Part shown: one piece after another, positions 8,441-15,833 of the stretch
How positions within the stretch are numbered: position 1 is the first letter of the stretch
Layout: every line of letters begins with the position of its first letter
Assembly: GCA_027491785.1 (NCBI GenBank)
Contig: JAOZGJ010000068.1
Coordinates: 1 to 46,402 of the forward strand
DNA: 46,402 nt
Reading direction: 5' to 3'
DNA from: Thermoproteota archaeon
GTDB lineage: Archaea > Korarchaeota > Korarchaeia > Korarchaeales > Korarchaeaceae
Notes under the pieces: generated by a model
What the model was told of the DNA's origin: nothing
What the model saw: the letters and a program-made list of their open reading frames with translations, nothing else
Database searches by the model: none
Position numbers and translations under genes: made by a program

Positions 8441-9330
8441 TACAGCACCTCCTCAAGCAAATTCGTTATTTGTTTTGGGGATTCTGCTACTAAGGCACCT
8501 GCTCCCTTCAGTGCCTTTATCTTGCTCTCTGCAGAGCCTTTACTTCCCGTCACAATAGCACTTGCATGGGAGAATCTTATCCCGGTTGGAAGCATCCTTC
8601 CAGCCACATAAGCTATTAGAGGCTTCGTGAAGCCACCCTTTTTCATGAATTCAGCAGCTTCCTCCTCTTGGACTCCTCCTATCTCTGCAAACAGGACTAC
8701 AGCTTCAGTTTCGTCATCCTTCTCAAATAACGCTAATAACTCTGCCTCTGTTAATCCAACCAAAGGTTCACTTCCGGTATGCACTGCTGTCGATATACCG
8801 AATCCCGCCTTACTTACGGCCCATGATGTAGTTGTAGTCTGACCGCCGCTTCTGGATATGATCCCAACCCTACCCGGAGCGAAAGCCTCATTGGCCAGCT
8901 CAAGCGAACCACCAACCCATCCCATTACGGCTTTTCCAGGACTTATAACTCCAAACGATCCTGGGCCCTGTATCCTTACTTCCTTCCTCCTTGCATATGA
9001 CAGGATGGCCATGGCATCATGGATAGGTACTCTCTCGGTTGGTATGAGGATATAACCTATTCCAGAGTCAATAGCTTCCATTACTGCCTCTCTTAAGTGG
9101 GCTGGAGGTACCAGAGCTATAGACGCATCTACTGGGCCCACTTCATCCATAGCCTCCTTTATACTATTGAACACCGGAACGCCCCATACCTCGGCACCTC
9201 CTCTACCTGGGGTTACACCTGCTACAACTTTAGTCCCGTACTCCAGCATATATCGGGTCGCAAACTCCCCAGTTCTTCCAGTTATTCCCTGAACTAGGAC
9301 CTTGGTCTCCTCATTTATGAGAATCGCCAT
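8440..9330 (-). CDS. Acyl-CoA ligase alpha subunit (SucD/MtkB-like, ADP-forming)
   Basis: This is the CoA-binding subunit of a succinyl-CoA-synthetase-like ligase, about 296 residues. QGITGRTGEFATRYM is the Rossmann CoA-binding segment and GVTPGRGG follows. The phosphorylated His is conserved in FSHASAIV near residue 255, followed by GSKGSAES. GTG at 9333 also fits, but ATG at 9330 shares a base with the ferredoxin stop (TGATG) and follows GAGGTG. It lies between the ferredoxin and CoA lyase genes in one transcript. The same arrangement (beta, alpha, lyase) occurs for malate-CoA ligase and malyl-CoA lyase in the serine cycle. A substrate of that type is inferred, not shown. Confidence 0.87.
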   Translation of the reverse strand: MAILINEETKVLVQGITGRTGEFATRYMLEYGTKVVAGVTPGRGGAEVWGVPVFNSIKEAMDEVGPVDASIALVPPAHLREAVMEAIDSGIGYILIPTERVPIHDAMAILSYARRKEVRIQGPGSFGVISPGKAVMGWVGGSLELANEAFAPGRVGIISRSGGQTTTTSWAVSKAGFGISTAVHTGSEPLVGLTEAELLALFEKDDETEAVVLFAEIGGVQEEEAAEFMKKGGFTKPLIAYVAGRMLPTGIRFSHASAIVTGSKGSAESKIKALKGAGALVAESPKQITNLLEEVL

Positions 9331-9593
9331 CACATCACCTCTAATGGGACCCTTACCTCTATGGCAGAGTTACCATACCACGAGCAGTAGATCTCACATG
9401 CCAGACATTCATTATCAAGTCTAACTGCCTCTTTTGGTGAAACAGCTAACTTAGGCTTCCCCCCTTCTATCTTGAGGACATTCCTACCGTATAACCTGCA
9501 TGCCTTAATACATGCGAATCCGCAGTCGGGAGCAATGCATTTATTGTAATCTATGATTACCTCAGCTGTCCTCGTCTTGAACCTTAACTCCAT
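9330..9593 (-). CDS. Small ferredoxin-like Fe-S protein inserted between CoA-ligase subunits
   Basis: This 87-residue protein has seven Cys: 19, 24, 28, 32 (C-x4-C-x3-C-x3-C) and 63, 66, 70 (C-x2-C-x3-C). The spacing resembles a 4Fe-4S ferredoxin but departs from the classic C-x2-C-x2-C-x3-C. One [4Fe-4S] cluster is likely and a second uncertain. It overlaps the beta gene by 10 bases and the alpha gene by one, so it is made in step with both subunits. That suggests a structural or redox subunit of the ligase complex. Known succinyl-CoA synthetases have no Fe-S subunit, so the role is unknown. Confidence 0.8.
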   Translation of the reverse strand: MELRFKTRTAEVIIDYNKCIAPDCGFACIKACRLYGRNVLKIEGGKPKLAVSPKEAVRLDNECLACEIYCSWYGNSAIEVRVPLEVM

Positions 9594-10849
9594 TCCCTTT
9601 CCCTCCTGTAATCCTCAACTAGCGACTTCATCCTGTCTGCTATATACTCTGTTTCGTATATGTAATCTCTACCATACAGCTCAAACCTTATAGGTAACCC
9701 TCTAATACCTCTCCTTATCAGCTCATGACTCTCCTTCTCCTTATTACCCGCCAATAGAATTATGGCAGGAAATCCCTTTCTATTCTCAAGCATCTCATTG
9801 AATGCCTTCACTACGGCATTGGCGTGATGCCATTGCTCTTGGCTGGCCATCACACTACCCATCATGATGTAGCCTTCTATTCCTGGGATGGAGAGAATCG
9901 TTTTGATGACCCTATAGACCTTAGAGGCTGGCGGATCTCCACTGGTATCAGCATAATTTGCGAGCTTAAGTCCCCTTCTTATGAGCGCATCGGCTGCGAG
10001 CATGGCACCTCCTCCCCCTATCCCATGGAATCCTATGTAACCTCCCTGCTCAGTATCAGTTGCTAATTGAACGAAGTATCCAGTTCCCCTCGGATCTCTA
10101 TCATCCCAATACCACATCCTCTTCTCCAGCTGGGTTGGTTCCCTGTTCAGATCCTTAGGAAGCTCAATGGTTAGATCAGAATGTCTGAAGAGAGCGTGAT
10201 CATCTACATCTATCCTAGCATCTAGGGCAACGAGCCCATCGTTAGTCAGGGCAATGGGATTTATCTCGACGCTCTTAGCATCATACCCCACGAATGCATT
10301 GTACATTTTTCTAGCTACCATGGCAGCTTCCTCTGGTAATGGCATACCTATTTTCCTGAAATCCTCCGATATTCTCTCCTTAACTAGGCCCTCGATATAG
10401 TCTATGGGTAGTCTAAGAACATCACTTGACCTCCTCTCAATCCCAGATCCTCCTACTGGACTTGCCAGTAGTTCTGGGGACCTGTAACTCATTGAATCAT
10501 TCACAATCACGCTGAGGAATGCTTCGGATTTTATCTCTAGCTTCCTCTCTATTAAAAGCTTTTTAGGCTTAAATCCCCTGAAATATGAGGACAACATCTC
10601 CTCTGCTATCTTCTCTACCTCCTCAGGCGAGGAAGAAAACCTTACGGCTCCTACCTCATATCTTCCAGTAAATGGAAGCTGCGCCTTGATCGCAACATGT
10701 CCACCTAATTCATAAGCAATGCTCCTTGCTTCTTCTGGAGAAGAAGCAACACGACCCTCGGGAACTCTAATTCCATATTCACTAAGTATCTCCTTCGACT
10801 GATATTCGAGAAGCTTGGCCCTAAAATCACCCCCAAACTTCCCTTCCAT
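9584..10849 (-). CDS. Acyl-CoA ligase beta subunit (SucC/MtkA-like, ATP-grasp)
   Basis: This 421-residue nucleotide-binding subunit is somewhat longer than E. coli SucC (388). The N-terminal ATP-grasp part opens with LLEYQSKEILSEYGIRVPEG and has the nucleotide Lys in VAIKAQ. ALDARIDVDDHALFRHSDL resembles the metal-binding region of SucC/MtkA. The C-terminal domain has GFHGIGGGGAMLAADALIRRG and GYIMMGSVMAS, analogous to the glycine-rich ligase core. It is the first gene of the ligase-ferredoxin-ligase-lyase transcript. A TATA-like box lies 29-41 bases upstream and no SD is visible, so the message may be leaderless. Confidence 0.87.
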   Translation of the reverse strand: MEGKFGGDFRAKLLEYQSKEILSEYGIRVPEGRVASSPEEARSIAYELGGHVAIKAQLPFTGRYEVGAVRFSSSPEEVEKIAEEMLSSYFRGFKPKKLLIERKLEIKSEAFLSVIVNDSMSYRSPELLASPVGGSGIERRSSDVLRLPIDYIEGLVKERISEDFRKIGMPLPEEAAMVARKMYNAFVGYDAKSVEINPIALTNDGLVALDARIDVDDHALFRHSDLTIELPKDLNREPTQLEKRMWYWDDRDPRGTGYFVQLATDTEQGGYIGFHGIGGGGAMLAADALIRRGLKLANYADTSGDPPASKVYRVIKTILSIPGIEGYIMMGSVMASQEQWHHANAVVKAFNEMLENRKGFPAIILLAGNKEKESHELIRRGIRGLPIRFELYGRDYIYETEYIADRMKSLVEDYRREREWS

Positions 10850-10877
10850 CTTTACTCATAAAAAGTTTGAATATTAC

Positions 10878-10890
10878 TTTTTATATCTTT
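10878..10890 (-). promoter_or_regulatory. TATA-like box of the CoA-ligase/lyase operon
   Basis: The minus strand reads AAAGATATAAAAA here, 29-41 bases before the beta-subunit ATG at 10849. That is a good match to an archaeal TATA box serving a leaderless or short-leader transcript. Confidence 0.45.
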
Positions 10891-10931
10891 AAGTAGGGAT
10901 AAATGAAATATATTAGCCGAAAAGGTCTACT

Positions 10932-11837
10932 TTACCTCGCTGGTTCTCCCCTCAATATCTCCTCTAAGGGCTTTTTCCATAGAAGATGGAAGACCCTCTT
11001 CGATCCTCTCTCGTATACTGCTTCGAAGTCTATGTAGCCGAGGGACATATAGTAGATCATTGCCTCAGCAGTGTACTTCCTCCATTGACTTACAGTTCCC
11101 TTGGATCTAGCATCATCCACGCTGTAGGGTATCTCAACAAGCACTAAGTCACTATTTACCTTCTTAAATCCCGAAGGAATATCTGAATCGAACTCTAGCA
11201 CTTCCACAGCCCCTGCTTCTAAGGCTTCCTGTAGACTAGGTGATCTCAGTTCTCCTTTAGCCTTTCTCCTTACCCTCTCGCTCTTTAGGAACCACCAAAC
11301 CTTAAGTCTGTCTGATCTCAATCCCCTATTTATGGCATCGTTCATCTCCCCATAGTAGTTGATAACATATTCCCAGCTTACAACTCCTAATTTACCCAAA
11401 TTAAAGCGAGTATTTAGCCCCTGAAGTGGATCGAACGTCCATCTCGCTCTATCTAATCCCTGAGCTAAAGCAACCTCTCTCTGCGCTTGCTTTATCCTGA
11501 ACCCTAGTCCAGAATATTTTAACTCCTCAATAACAGCGCTTTGATGTGAGTAGTGATATAATCCCCTTGAGTCCCTAGCCAGAAAACCCCAAGCGAATCC
11601 AACTACATTACCAGAATCTAAATCGAAGGCACCAATCACAATACCTGAGTTATCAGATGCAGCTCTGAGGACATGAGAAGGTGTTGCATCAGTTCTATCT
11701 TTTCCCATCCTCCAAGCGGATGCTTGGACCTCTACCAGCTGCCTAAACTCCTCCGGTTTCTCAATGTGCCTTATCTCTAGCCTCCTCACATTGCCACTTC
11801 TGTCCATCAATTCTATCCTACCGAGATACCCTGTCAT
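10932..11837 (-). CDS. GNAT-superfamily predicted acetyltransferase (COG3375-like)
   Basis: This 301-residue protein resembles the archaeal/bacterial COG3375 group of predicted GNAT acetyltransferases. It shows IRHIEKPEEFRQLVEVQASAW near the N-terminus, VVGFAWGF, the acetyl-CoA-side region HYSHQSAVIEELKYSGLGFRIK, and a conserved WTFDPLQGLNTRFNLGKLGV block. The C-terminal third is family-specific. The acceptor substrate is unknown. It is transcribed in the same direction as the CoA-ligase cluster but is separated by 82 bases that contain that cluster's TATA box, so it is probably its own unit. ATG at 11837 is used; 11807 is an alternative. Confidence 0.75.
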   Translation of the reverse strand: MTGYLGRIELMDRSGNVRRLEIRHIEKPEEFRQLVEVQASAWRMGKDRTDATPSHVLRAASDNSGIVIGAFDLDSGNVVGFAWGFLARDSRGLYHYSHQSAVIEELKYSGLGFRIKQAQREVALAQGLDRARWTFDPLQGLNTRFNLGKLGVVSWEYVINYYGEMNDAINRGLRSDRLKVWWFLKSERVRRKAKGELRSPSLQEALEAGAVEVLEFDSDIPSGFKKVNSDLVLVEIPYSVDDARSKGTVSQWRKYTAEAMIYYMSLGYIDFEAVYERGSKRVFHLLWKKPLEEILRGEPAR

Positions 11838-11971
11838 TTCTATCTCGACTAGGCTGTTCCCCTTACTTTTTAGCTTAATCGTATGTCATAGAAGATTGAT
11901 ATGGCTGAGTGATTATCTTGAGATAACGACTTAGATATATGAGGGGATGAAGGAAAGAAGGAAAGAAATGA

Positions 11972-12601
11972 TTAAGAGACGCTTTTAACTTTCCCGGCCT
12001 TAACATCAGCAAGTCCTCTCTCACTGAGAAGCTCTACGGCCTTTGAGATCCACCATCTCTCAATGTTAAGTTCCTTTGAAAGTTCCACTGTGCTCTTTTC
12101 TCCCTTAAGCCTCTCCATCACCTTATTAGCAATAGCTTCTATCAGGGGATAAGGATCTGAAGCAATCCTCTCATATATTATTGATGCTACCACTCTGCTT
12201 ACATCCAAGGTCTCCATGATATCCCTTATTGTGACCTTTTTCAGACCACCATTCACTTTTCTGCGGATATACTCTTCCATGAGTCTCTCCAGCTCATTTT
12301 CATCTGGAAGCTCGAGGAACGCCTGAAGATCTATCTCTAAAGTGAGCTTCTTCCTCGTTATGGCATAAAGCTTCGCAGGTCTCCCCCTTCCCCTCCTCTT
12401 CTCCATCATCCTTATCAGGCCCGCCTCTTCCAGATCGTGCAGATGGGATGTTATTGCCGGTAAAGTGAGCCCAAATTCCTCGGATAAATCTGTAGCTGAG
12501 GCAGGTGATTCTAACAGTCTCTTTAGTATTCTCAGCTTGCTATCGCTAGTCAAAGCATCTAGTATCTTCTTCGCTCTGTATATCCTTGATCTGACGTACA
12601 A
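11972..12601 (-). CDS. Winged-helix transcriptional regulator (ArsR-like, two HTH segments)
   Basis: This 209-residue cytoplasmic DNA-binding protein has an N-terminal ArsR-type wHTH (about 12-75: DSKLRILKRLLESPASATDLSEEFG, then ITSHLHDLEEAGLI) with an RGRGRP wing. A second HTH-like segment near the C-terminus reads STVELSKELNIERWWISKAVELL. The start is TTG at 12601, preceded by GGAGGGA at good spacing inside the end of the DUF4097-like gene, one base after that gene's stop. It therefore belongs to a three-gene operon with two membrane-associated proteins and may regulate that operon in response to an envelope signal. The ligand is unknown. Confidence 0.82.
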   Translation of the reverse strand: MYVRSRIYRAKKILDALTSDSKLRILKRLLESPASATDLSEEFGLTLPAITSHLHDLEEAGLIRMMEKRRGRGRPAKLYAITRKKLTLEIDLQAFLELPDENELERLMEEYIRRKVNGGLKKVTIRDIMETLDVSRVVASIIYERIASDPYPLIEAIANKVMERLKGEKSTVELSKELNIERWWISKAVELLSERGLADVKAGKVKSVS

Positions 12602-12602
12602 G

Positions 12603-13274
12603 TCAGTCCCTCCAAGTCCTAATATCTATCTCAGCAGAATAGGAATAGATATCCACATCTATGCTCCTACCCTCACCAAAAGTCCTTTCTATGATAGGGC
12701 CCTCCGCCTTCTCTCCATCGTAGTATAGAGAACCCTCCATACTCCTTATTTTAACATGAACCTGTGCATCCTTTGGTACATTCAGGGTAAGCTTTACACT
12801 TCCCCTATCCACCTTGATATTCACACTTCCCATGGAGTGAGCAGTTCCTTGCACTTCTCCCATCCCTATATTTACTGATAAACTTGAGAAGAAGGGGTCC
12901 CTAAGGATCAATGCTCCCATACCTATCTTCACCTTGAGATCTCCCTTCCAATTATCTGGTAGGTGAAGAGTCAAGTGACCAGCGGCCATTCTCACCAGTT
13001 GTTCATTTTCTATGGCAGGTAAGGTACCTTCGGCTTCTATGTAAGGCTTCTCTATTTCTGCCTCACTCGTGATATCTACTTGCCCAAAATCCACTACTAA
13101 GGTAATGTTTCCAGAAGATATCTCCCTATTGAGTACTCCTCTCCGTGTAAACAGACTAGGTAGCCATAATCTGCCGCTAGTCTCATGTTTCACCCTTACT
13201 GGTATTAAAGACACCGCTAAGGAGAATATCAGCAGTATTAGTAAGACGGCCCCAATTCCCTCTTCGATCTTCAT
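12603..13274 (-). CDS. Membrane-anchored DUF4097-like beta-helix protein
   Basis: This protein has about 223 residues, with one N-terminal membrane helix (GAVLLILLIFSLAVSLIPV) and an outside beta-rich repeat domain like the DUF4097/LiaF-type putative adhesin domain (MGSVNIKVDRGSVKLTLNVP, then VHVKIRSMEGSLYYDG). A GTG at 13292 is possible. The ATG at 13274 is preferred because it overlaps the Yip1 stop as ATGA and follows GGAGGAG. Such domains are often part of envelope-stress modules with small regulators, which matches the wHTH gene right after it. The biochemical role is unknown. Confidence 0.7.
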   Translation of the reverse strand: MKIEEGIGAVLLILLIFSLAVSLIPVRVKHETSGRLWLPSLFTRRGVLNREISSGNITLVVDFGQVDITSEAEIEKPYIEAEGTLPAIENEQLVRMAAGHLTLHLPDNWKGDLKVKIGMGALILRDPFFSSLSVNIGMGEVQGTAHSMGSVNIKVDRGSVKLTLNVPKDAQVHVKIRSMEGSLYYDGEKAEGPIIERTFGEGRSIDVDIYSYSAEIDIRTWRD

Positions 13275-13942
13275 GAGTACCATCTCCTCCACGCATACAG
13301 GGCAGCAAGTCCCAAGATCGCTATTATCAGACCTATTGCCCCAAGTTTAGCTGTGAGGCTTCCAGCAATCAGGCATATGATCACAGGTATGACAATTGAT
13401 GCTATCAATGCATGACCTAGAGAGATCTCATAGTTCACCGAGGTAGCTACGACTATCAGGTAAAGGGACCATAAACTGAACGGTATAATCAGAACTAGGG
13501 ACATTATAAGAAGGGAGAACCAAGACGCTACATACGATATAGCAGCTAGGGCTGCAGGGAACACTAGAGGTAGGCTAGAGTAGGATATTAAGCCAACAAG
13601 GTCATCCCATCTTCCCTCCCCATATCCCATGATCCTCACGGATATGTGAATGAGTGAGGCGTAAACAAGGAGGTTTATTAGGGATCCTGCAACTCCTATA
13701 ACACCGGAGAGATTTGCAATGAGTTCTAACATCCACCCTAGATTGTAAAGAGGTAAAGGTATGCTGCCAACCGCTTTCAGTATACCCTTTGTGACTATTG
13801 ATCCTAGAGAGAAGCTTATCGATATATAAATAGCTAACGGAAGAGCTGATGAATATTTCTCAGCAATGTGAGTATCAAAAGCCTCTCTAGAGGATGTCAG
13901 TACCTTTCCTAGTCTATATAGCGTGTCTTCAATCTCTCTCAT
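13271..13942 (-). CDS. Yip1-family polytopic membrane protein
   Basis: This 223-residue integral membrane protein has about five or six hydrophobic helices from residue 30 onward (for example ALAAISYVASWFSLLIMSLV and LGAIGLIIAILGLAALYAW). Helix pattern and length fit the Yip1 domain family, whose function in prokaryotes is not established. It is the first gene of the operon with the DUF4097-like protein and the regulator. ATG at 13942 follows GCAGGTGAGGT, and a TATA-like TATATTTATAA lies about 40-50 bases upstream. Confidence 0.7.
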   Translation of the reverse strand: MREIEDTLYRLGKVLTSSREAFDTHIAEKYSSALPLAIYISISFSLGSIVTKGILKAVGSIPLPLYNLGWMLELIANLSGVIGVAGSLINLLVYASLIHISVRIMGYGEGRWDDLVGLISYSSLPLVFPAALAAISYVASWFSLLIMSLVLIIPFSLWSLYLIVVATSVNYEISLGHALIASIVIPVIICLIAGSLTAKLGAIGLIIAILGLAALYAWRRWYS

Positions 13943-14306
13943 TACCTCACCTGCTCCATTACTAAACTTAGTATCTTAAGTAAGTTATAAATATATCTAT
14001 GATGATTGCCAACACCAAACTTGGGGCTATCATCAGAAGATATTCTTCGCTCTCCTTTAGTATTGCTGAGTGAGGGATCGCATATGTCCGTCGAGATTTA
14101 TTGTAAATTCATTAATATTTCAAGAGGAGGAACACAAGTTAAGATACTGCGCCCTCCCAAGAGTAAGCCCTTTTCTAGTTAATACTACCTCCACTGCCAG
14201 ATGGTCCCTTTCTTCGGCATCAGATAAGCCTCTCTCGGAGCATGTGTATGTAACATCGCATCCTGTAGTTAACTTTTTAATTACAACAAGTATCAGCCCA
14301 GATAAC
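13943..14306. other. Divergent intergenic region with promoters, no gene seen
   Basis: This gap of more than 360 bases separates the Yip1 operon from the regulator-lysC-asd operon. Likely elements are a TATA-like box near 13987-13998 (minus direction) and an A/T run CTTTTTTAATTAC near 14270-14282 (plus direction, about 30 bases before a possible leader start). A 103-codon frame on the opposite strand has a low-complexity GGTSP-type composition and does not look real. Confidence 0.55.
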
Positions 14307-14380
14307 GGGGGTTGAGGTGATGTCCAACCAATTTCAGGCGATGCCCCGCCAATGGGGGTTGAAGGCGATGTCCCGCCAAT
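14307..14380 (+). repeat. Near-direct repeats carrying duplicated SD-ATG modules before the regulator gene
   Basis: A 26-base unit beginning GGGGGTTGAGGTGATG (14307-14332) recurs as a 27-base unit (14354-14380). A shorter partial copy lies between them (14335-14353, GGCGATGCCCCGCCAAT). Each unit contains a G-rich ribosome-site-like stretch, an ATG and CC(A/G)CCAAT. The first ATG (14320) opens a 22-codon frame that stops at 14388 and overlaps the start of the regulator gene in another frame. Confidence 0.75.
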
Positions 14381-14681
14381 ATCTGTAGATGCCTCTTTGA
14401 GGGAATCCCTGGTTTTATTCGGACTGTTCAAATTAACTCAAAGACAGAAGGCTGTTCTCACGCTGGCTCTTCGCTTTAATGGGAAAATTTCAGCAAGTTC
14501 TATGGCAAAGATAGCTAGAGAGGAGTTTAACATACCCGTATCATCCTTCTGGTTCGCATTAAGGGATCTAAGAAGACTTAAACTCGTGGATTTCGGTGAT
14601 GGTAACCCAATAAGGCTTACGTTAGCTGGAAGAACTGTAGCTGAAGCTTTGGAGGGGGTTGCTTGGTGGGAAAGAGGGTAG
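14352..14681 (+). CDS. Small winged-helix protein, probable regulator of the lysC-asd operon
   Basis: This 109-residue protein has a core (about 28-105) that reads as a wHTH: TQRQKAVLTLALRFNG, an HTH pair (SASSMAKIAREEF, then SSFWFALRDLRRLKLV) and a wing GDGNPIRLTLAG. It overlaps the aspartokinase start by up to 19 bases, and the kinase SD (GGAGGGGG, 14651-14658) lies inside it. It is therefore made together with the enzymes and is a good candidate for their feedback repressor. The start is uncertain: ATG 14352 is the only standard start after an in-frame stop at 14313 until a TTG at 14397, and no clean SD precedes it. Confidence 0.65.
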   Translation: MGVEGDVPPISVDASLRESLVLFGLFKLTQRQKAVLTLALRFNGKISASSMAKIAREEFNIPVSSFWFALRDLRRLKLVDFGDGNPIRLTLAGRTVAEALEGVAWWERG

Positions 14682-15829
14682 TAGTCAAGTTAGGGGGATC
14701 TGTCCTCAATAGTCCAGAGGACTTCAGGGAAATGGCAAAAATAACTAAAAAGGAGTTCGATAATGGTCACGAGCTTTTACTCGTTGTTTCAGCCATGAAG
14801 GGATATACAGACAAGCTCATTGAAATGGCCAAGCTAGTTGGGGCAGAAGAGGAGCTACTAGACTCCATAGCTGGAATAGGGGAGATCCTATCTGCTAGGC
14901 TTATGGCAGCGGCTCTAAGTTCGGAAGGTGTTCCTTCTATAGCCATAGATCCCAGTTCACCGAAATGGTCTATATTCACGAATGATAGGTTCGGTGATGC
15001 AGATCCCGACCTTCCAAAGACCTGTGGAGCAGCTATATCGAATATAGAACCTCTCTTAAGGAAGTCAGTGCCGGTAATTTGCGGCTATATAGGGAAAACT
15101 CCTGATGGTAGGTTAACTACCCTAGGGAGAGGCGGGAGTGATACAACTGCTGTTACCCTAGCAAGGTGCCTAAATGCTGATGAGGTGGTGCTCGTCAAGG
15201 ATTCAAATATGATGGTCGCGGATCCTAATATTATGAAGGGTGTGGCTCAGCTAGAGGACCTTGAAGCTCATGAGGCTCTTACTATTTCCTTGGGAGGAGC
15301 AAGGATTTTACATCACAAGGCTTTACGCTACTTAGCACCTACGGTAAAGATGAGGATAGTATCCGTGAAGGAGGGGACGTTCACTCAGGGAGGAACCATA
15401 GTACATGGTCACATTCCAGATCTATACGTTGAAGTCCATGAAAGACCAATAAGCATGATTACTCTCCTGACCAATGGCCGTGAAGTGGATATAAACAGCA
15501 TCGAAGGGGCTCTTTCCATAGGAACATTAGATGGAGCTGCGATAATATACCTAGATAGAGATTCCAACGAGGTCAAGAAGATGCTTAATTCCATAATCAA
15601 TGAAGGGAAAGCTAAAGCAGTAGCAGTTAGGGAGAATGTTGCCATGATAAGGATCTGGGGTGCTGCCATAGAGGAGACCCCAGGTGTGATTTATAAGATA
15701 ACCGAGCCTCTAACCGCTATGGGAATAAATATACTGGGCTTTCAAACGGTTCATAACAGAATAGCCGTCTTCGTAGATTGGTCACAAAGGGATAGGGCAG
15801 CTGAGGAACTGAAGGCCATTTTAGGGTGA
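14666..15829 (+). CDS. lysC: Aspartokinase
   Basis: This enzyme of about 387 residues phosphorylates aspartate, the first step toward lysine, threonine and methionine. It starts KRVVVKLGGSV (kinase nucleotide loop) and has GRGGSDTTAVTLA and a KDSNMMVADPNIM segment equivalent to the family's DVDGVYTADP. The last 140 residues form two ACT domains (ISMITLLTNG and IRIWGAAIEETPGVIYKITEPL), implying feedback by an amino acid. TTG at 14663 is possible, but GTG at 14666 is 7 bases from GGAGGGGG and is preferred. The asd gene starts 4 bases after the stop. Confidence 0.93.
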   Translation: MGKRVVVKLGGSVLNSPEDFREMAKITKKEFDNGHELLLVVSAMKGYTDKLIEMAKLVGAEEELLDSIAGIGEILSARLMAAALSSEGVPSIAIDPSSPKWSIFTNDRFGDADPDLPKTCGAAISNIEPLLRKSVPVICGYIGKTPDGRLTTLGRGGSDTTAVTLARCLNADEVVLVKDSNMMVADPNIMKGVAQLEDLEAHEALTISLGGARILHHKALRYLAPTVKMRIVSVKEGTFTQGGTIVHGHIPDLYVEVHERPISMITLLTNGREVDINSIEGALSIGTLDGAAIIYLDRDSNEVKKMLNSIINEGKAKAVAVRENVAMIRIWGAAIEETPGVIYKITEPLTAMGINILGFQTVHNRIAVFVDWSQRDRAAEELKAILG

Positions 15830-15833
15830 GACT

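Noticed and set aside
7779-8558. 259-codon plus-strand frame
   Set aside because: It is antisense to the CoA lyase and ligase genes, is Ser/Leu-rich as expected of an antisense shadow and has no SD.
14120-14431. 103-codon minus-strand frame with GGTSP-like repeats
   Set aside because: The repeats are the antisense reading of the duplicated leader region, and the frame overlaps the regulator gene.
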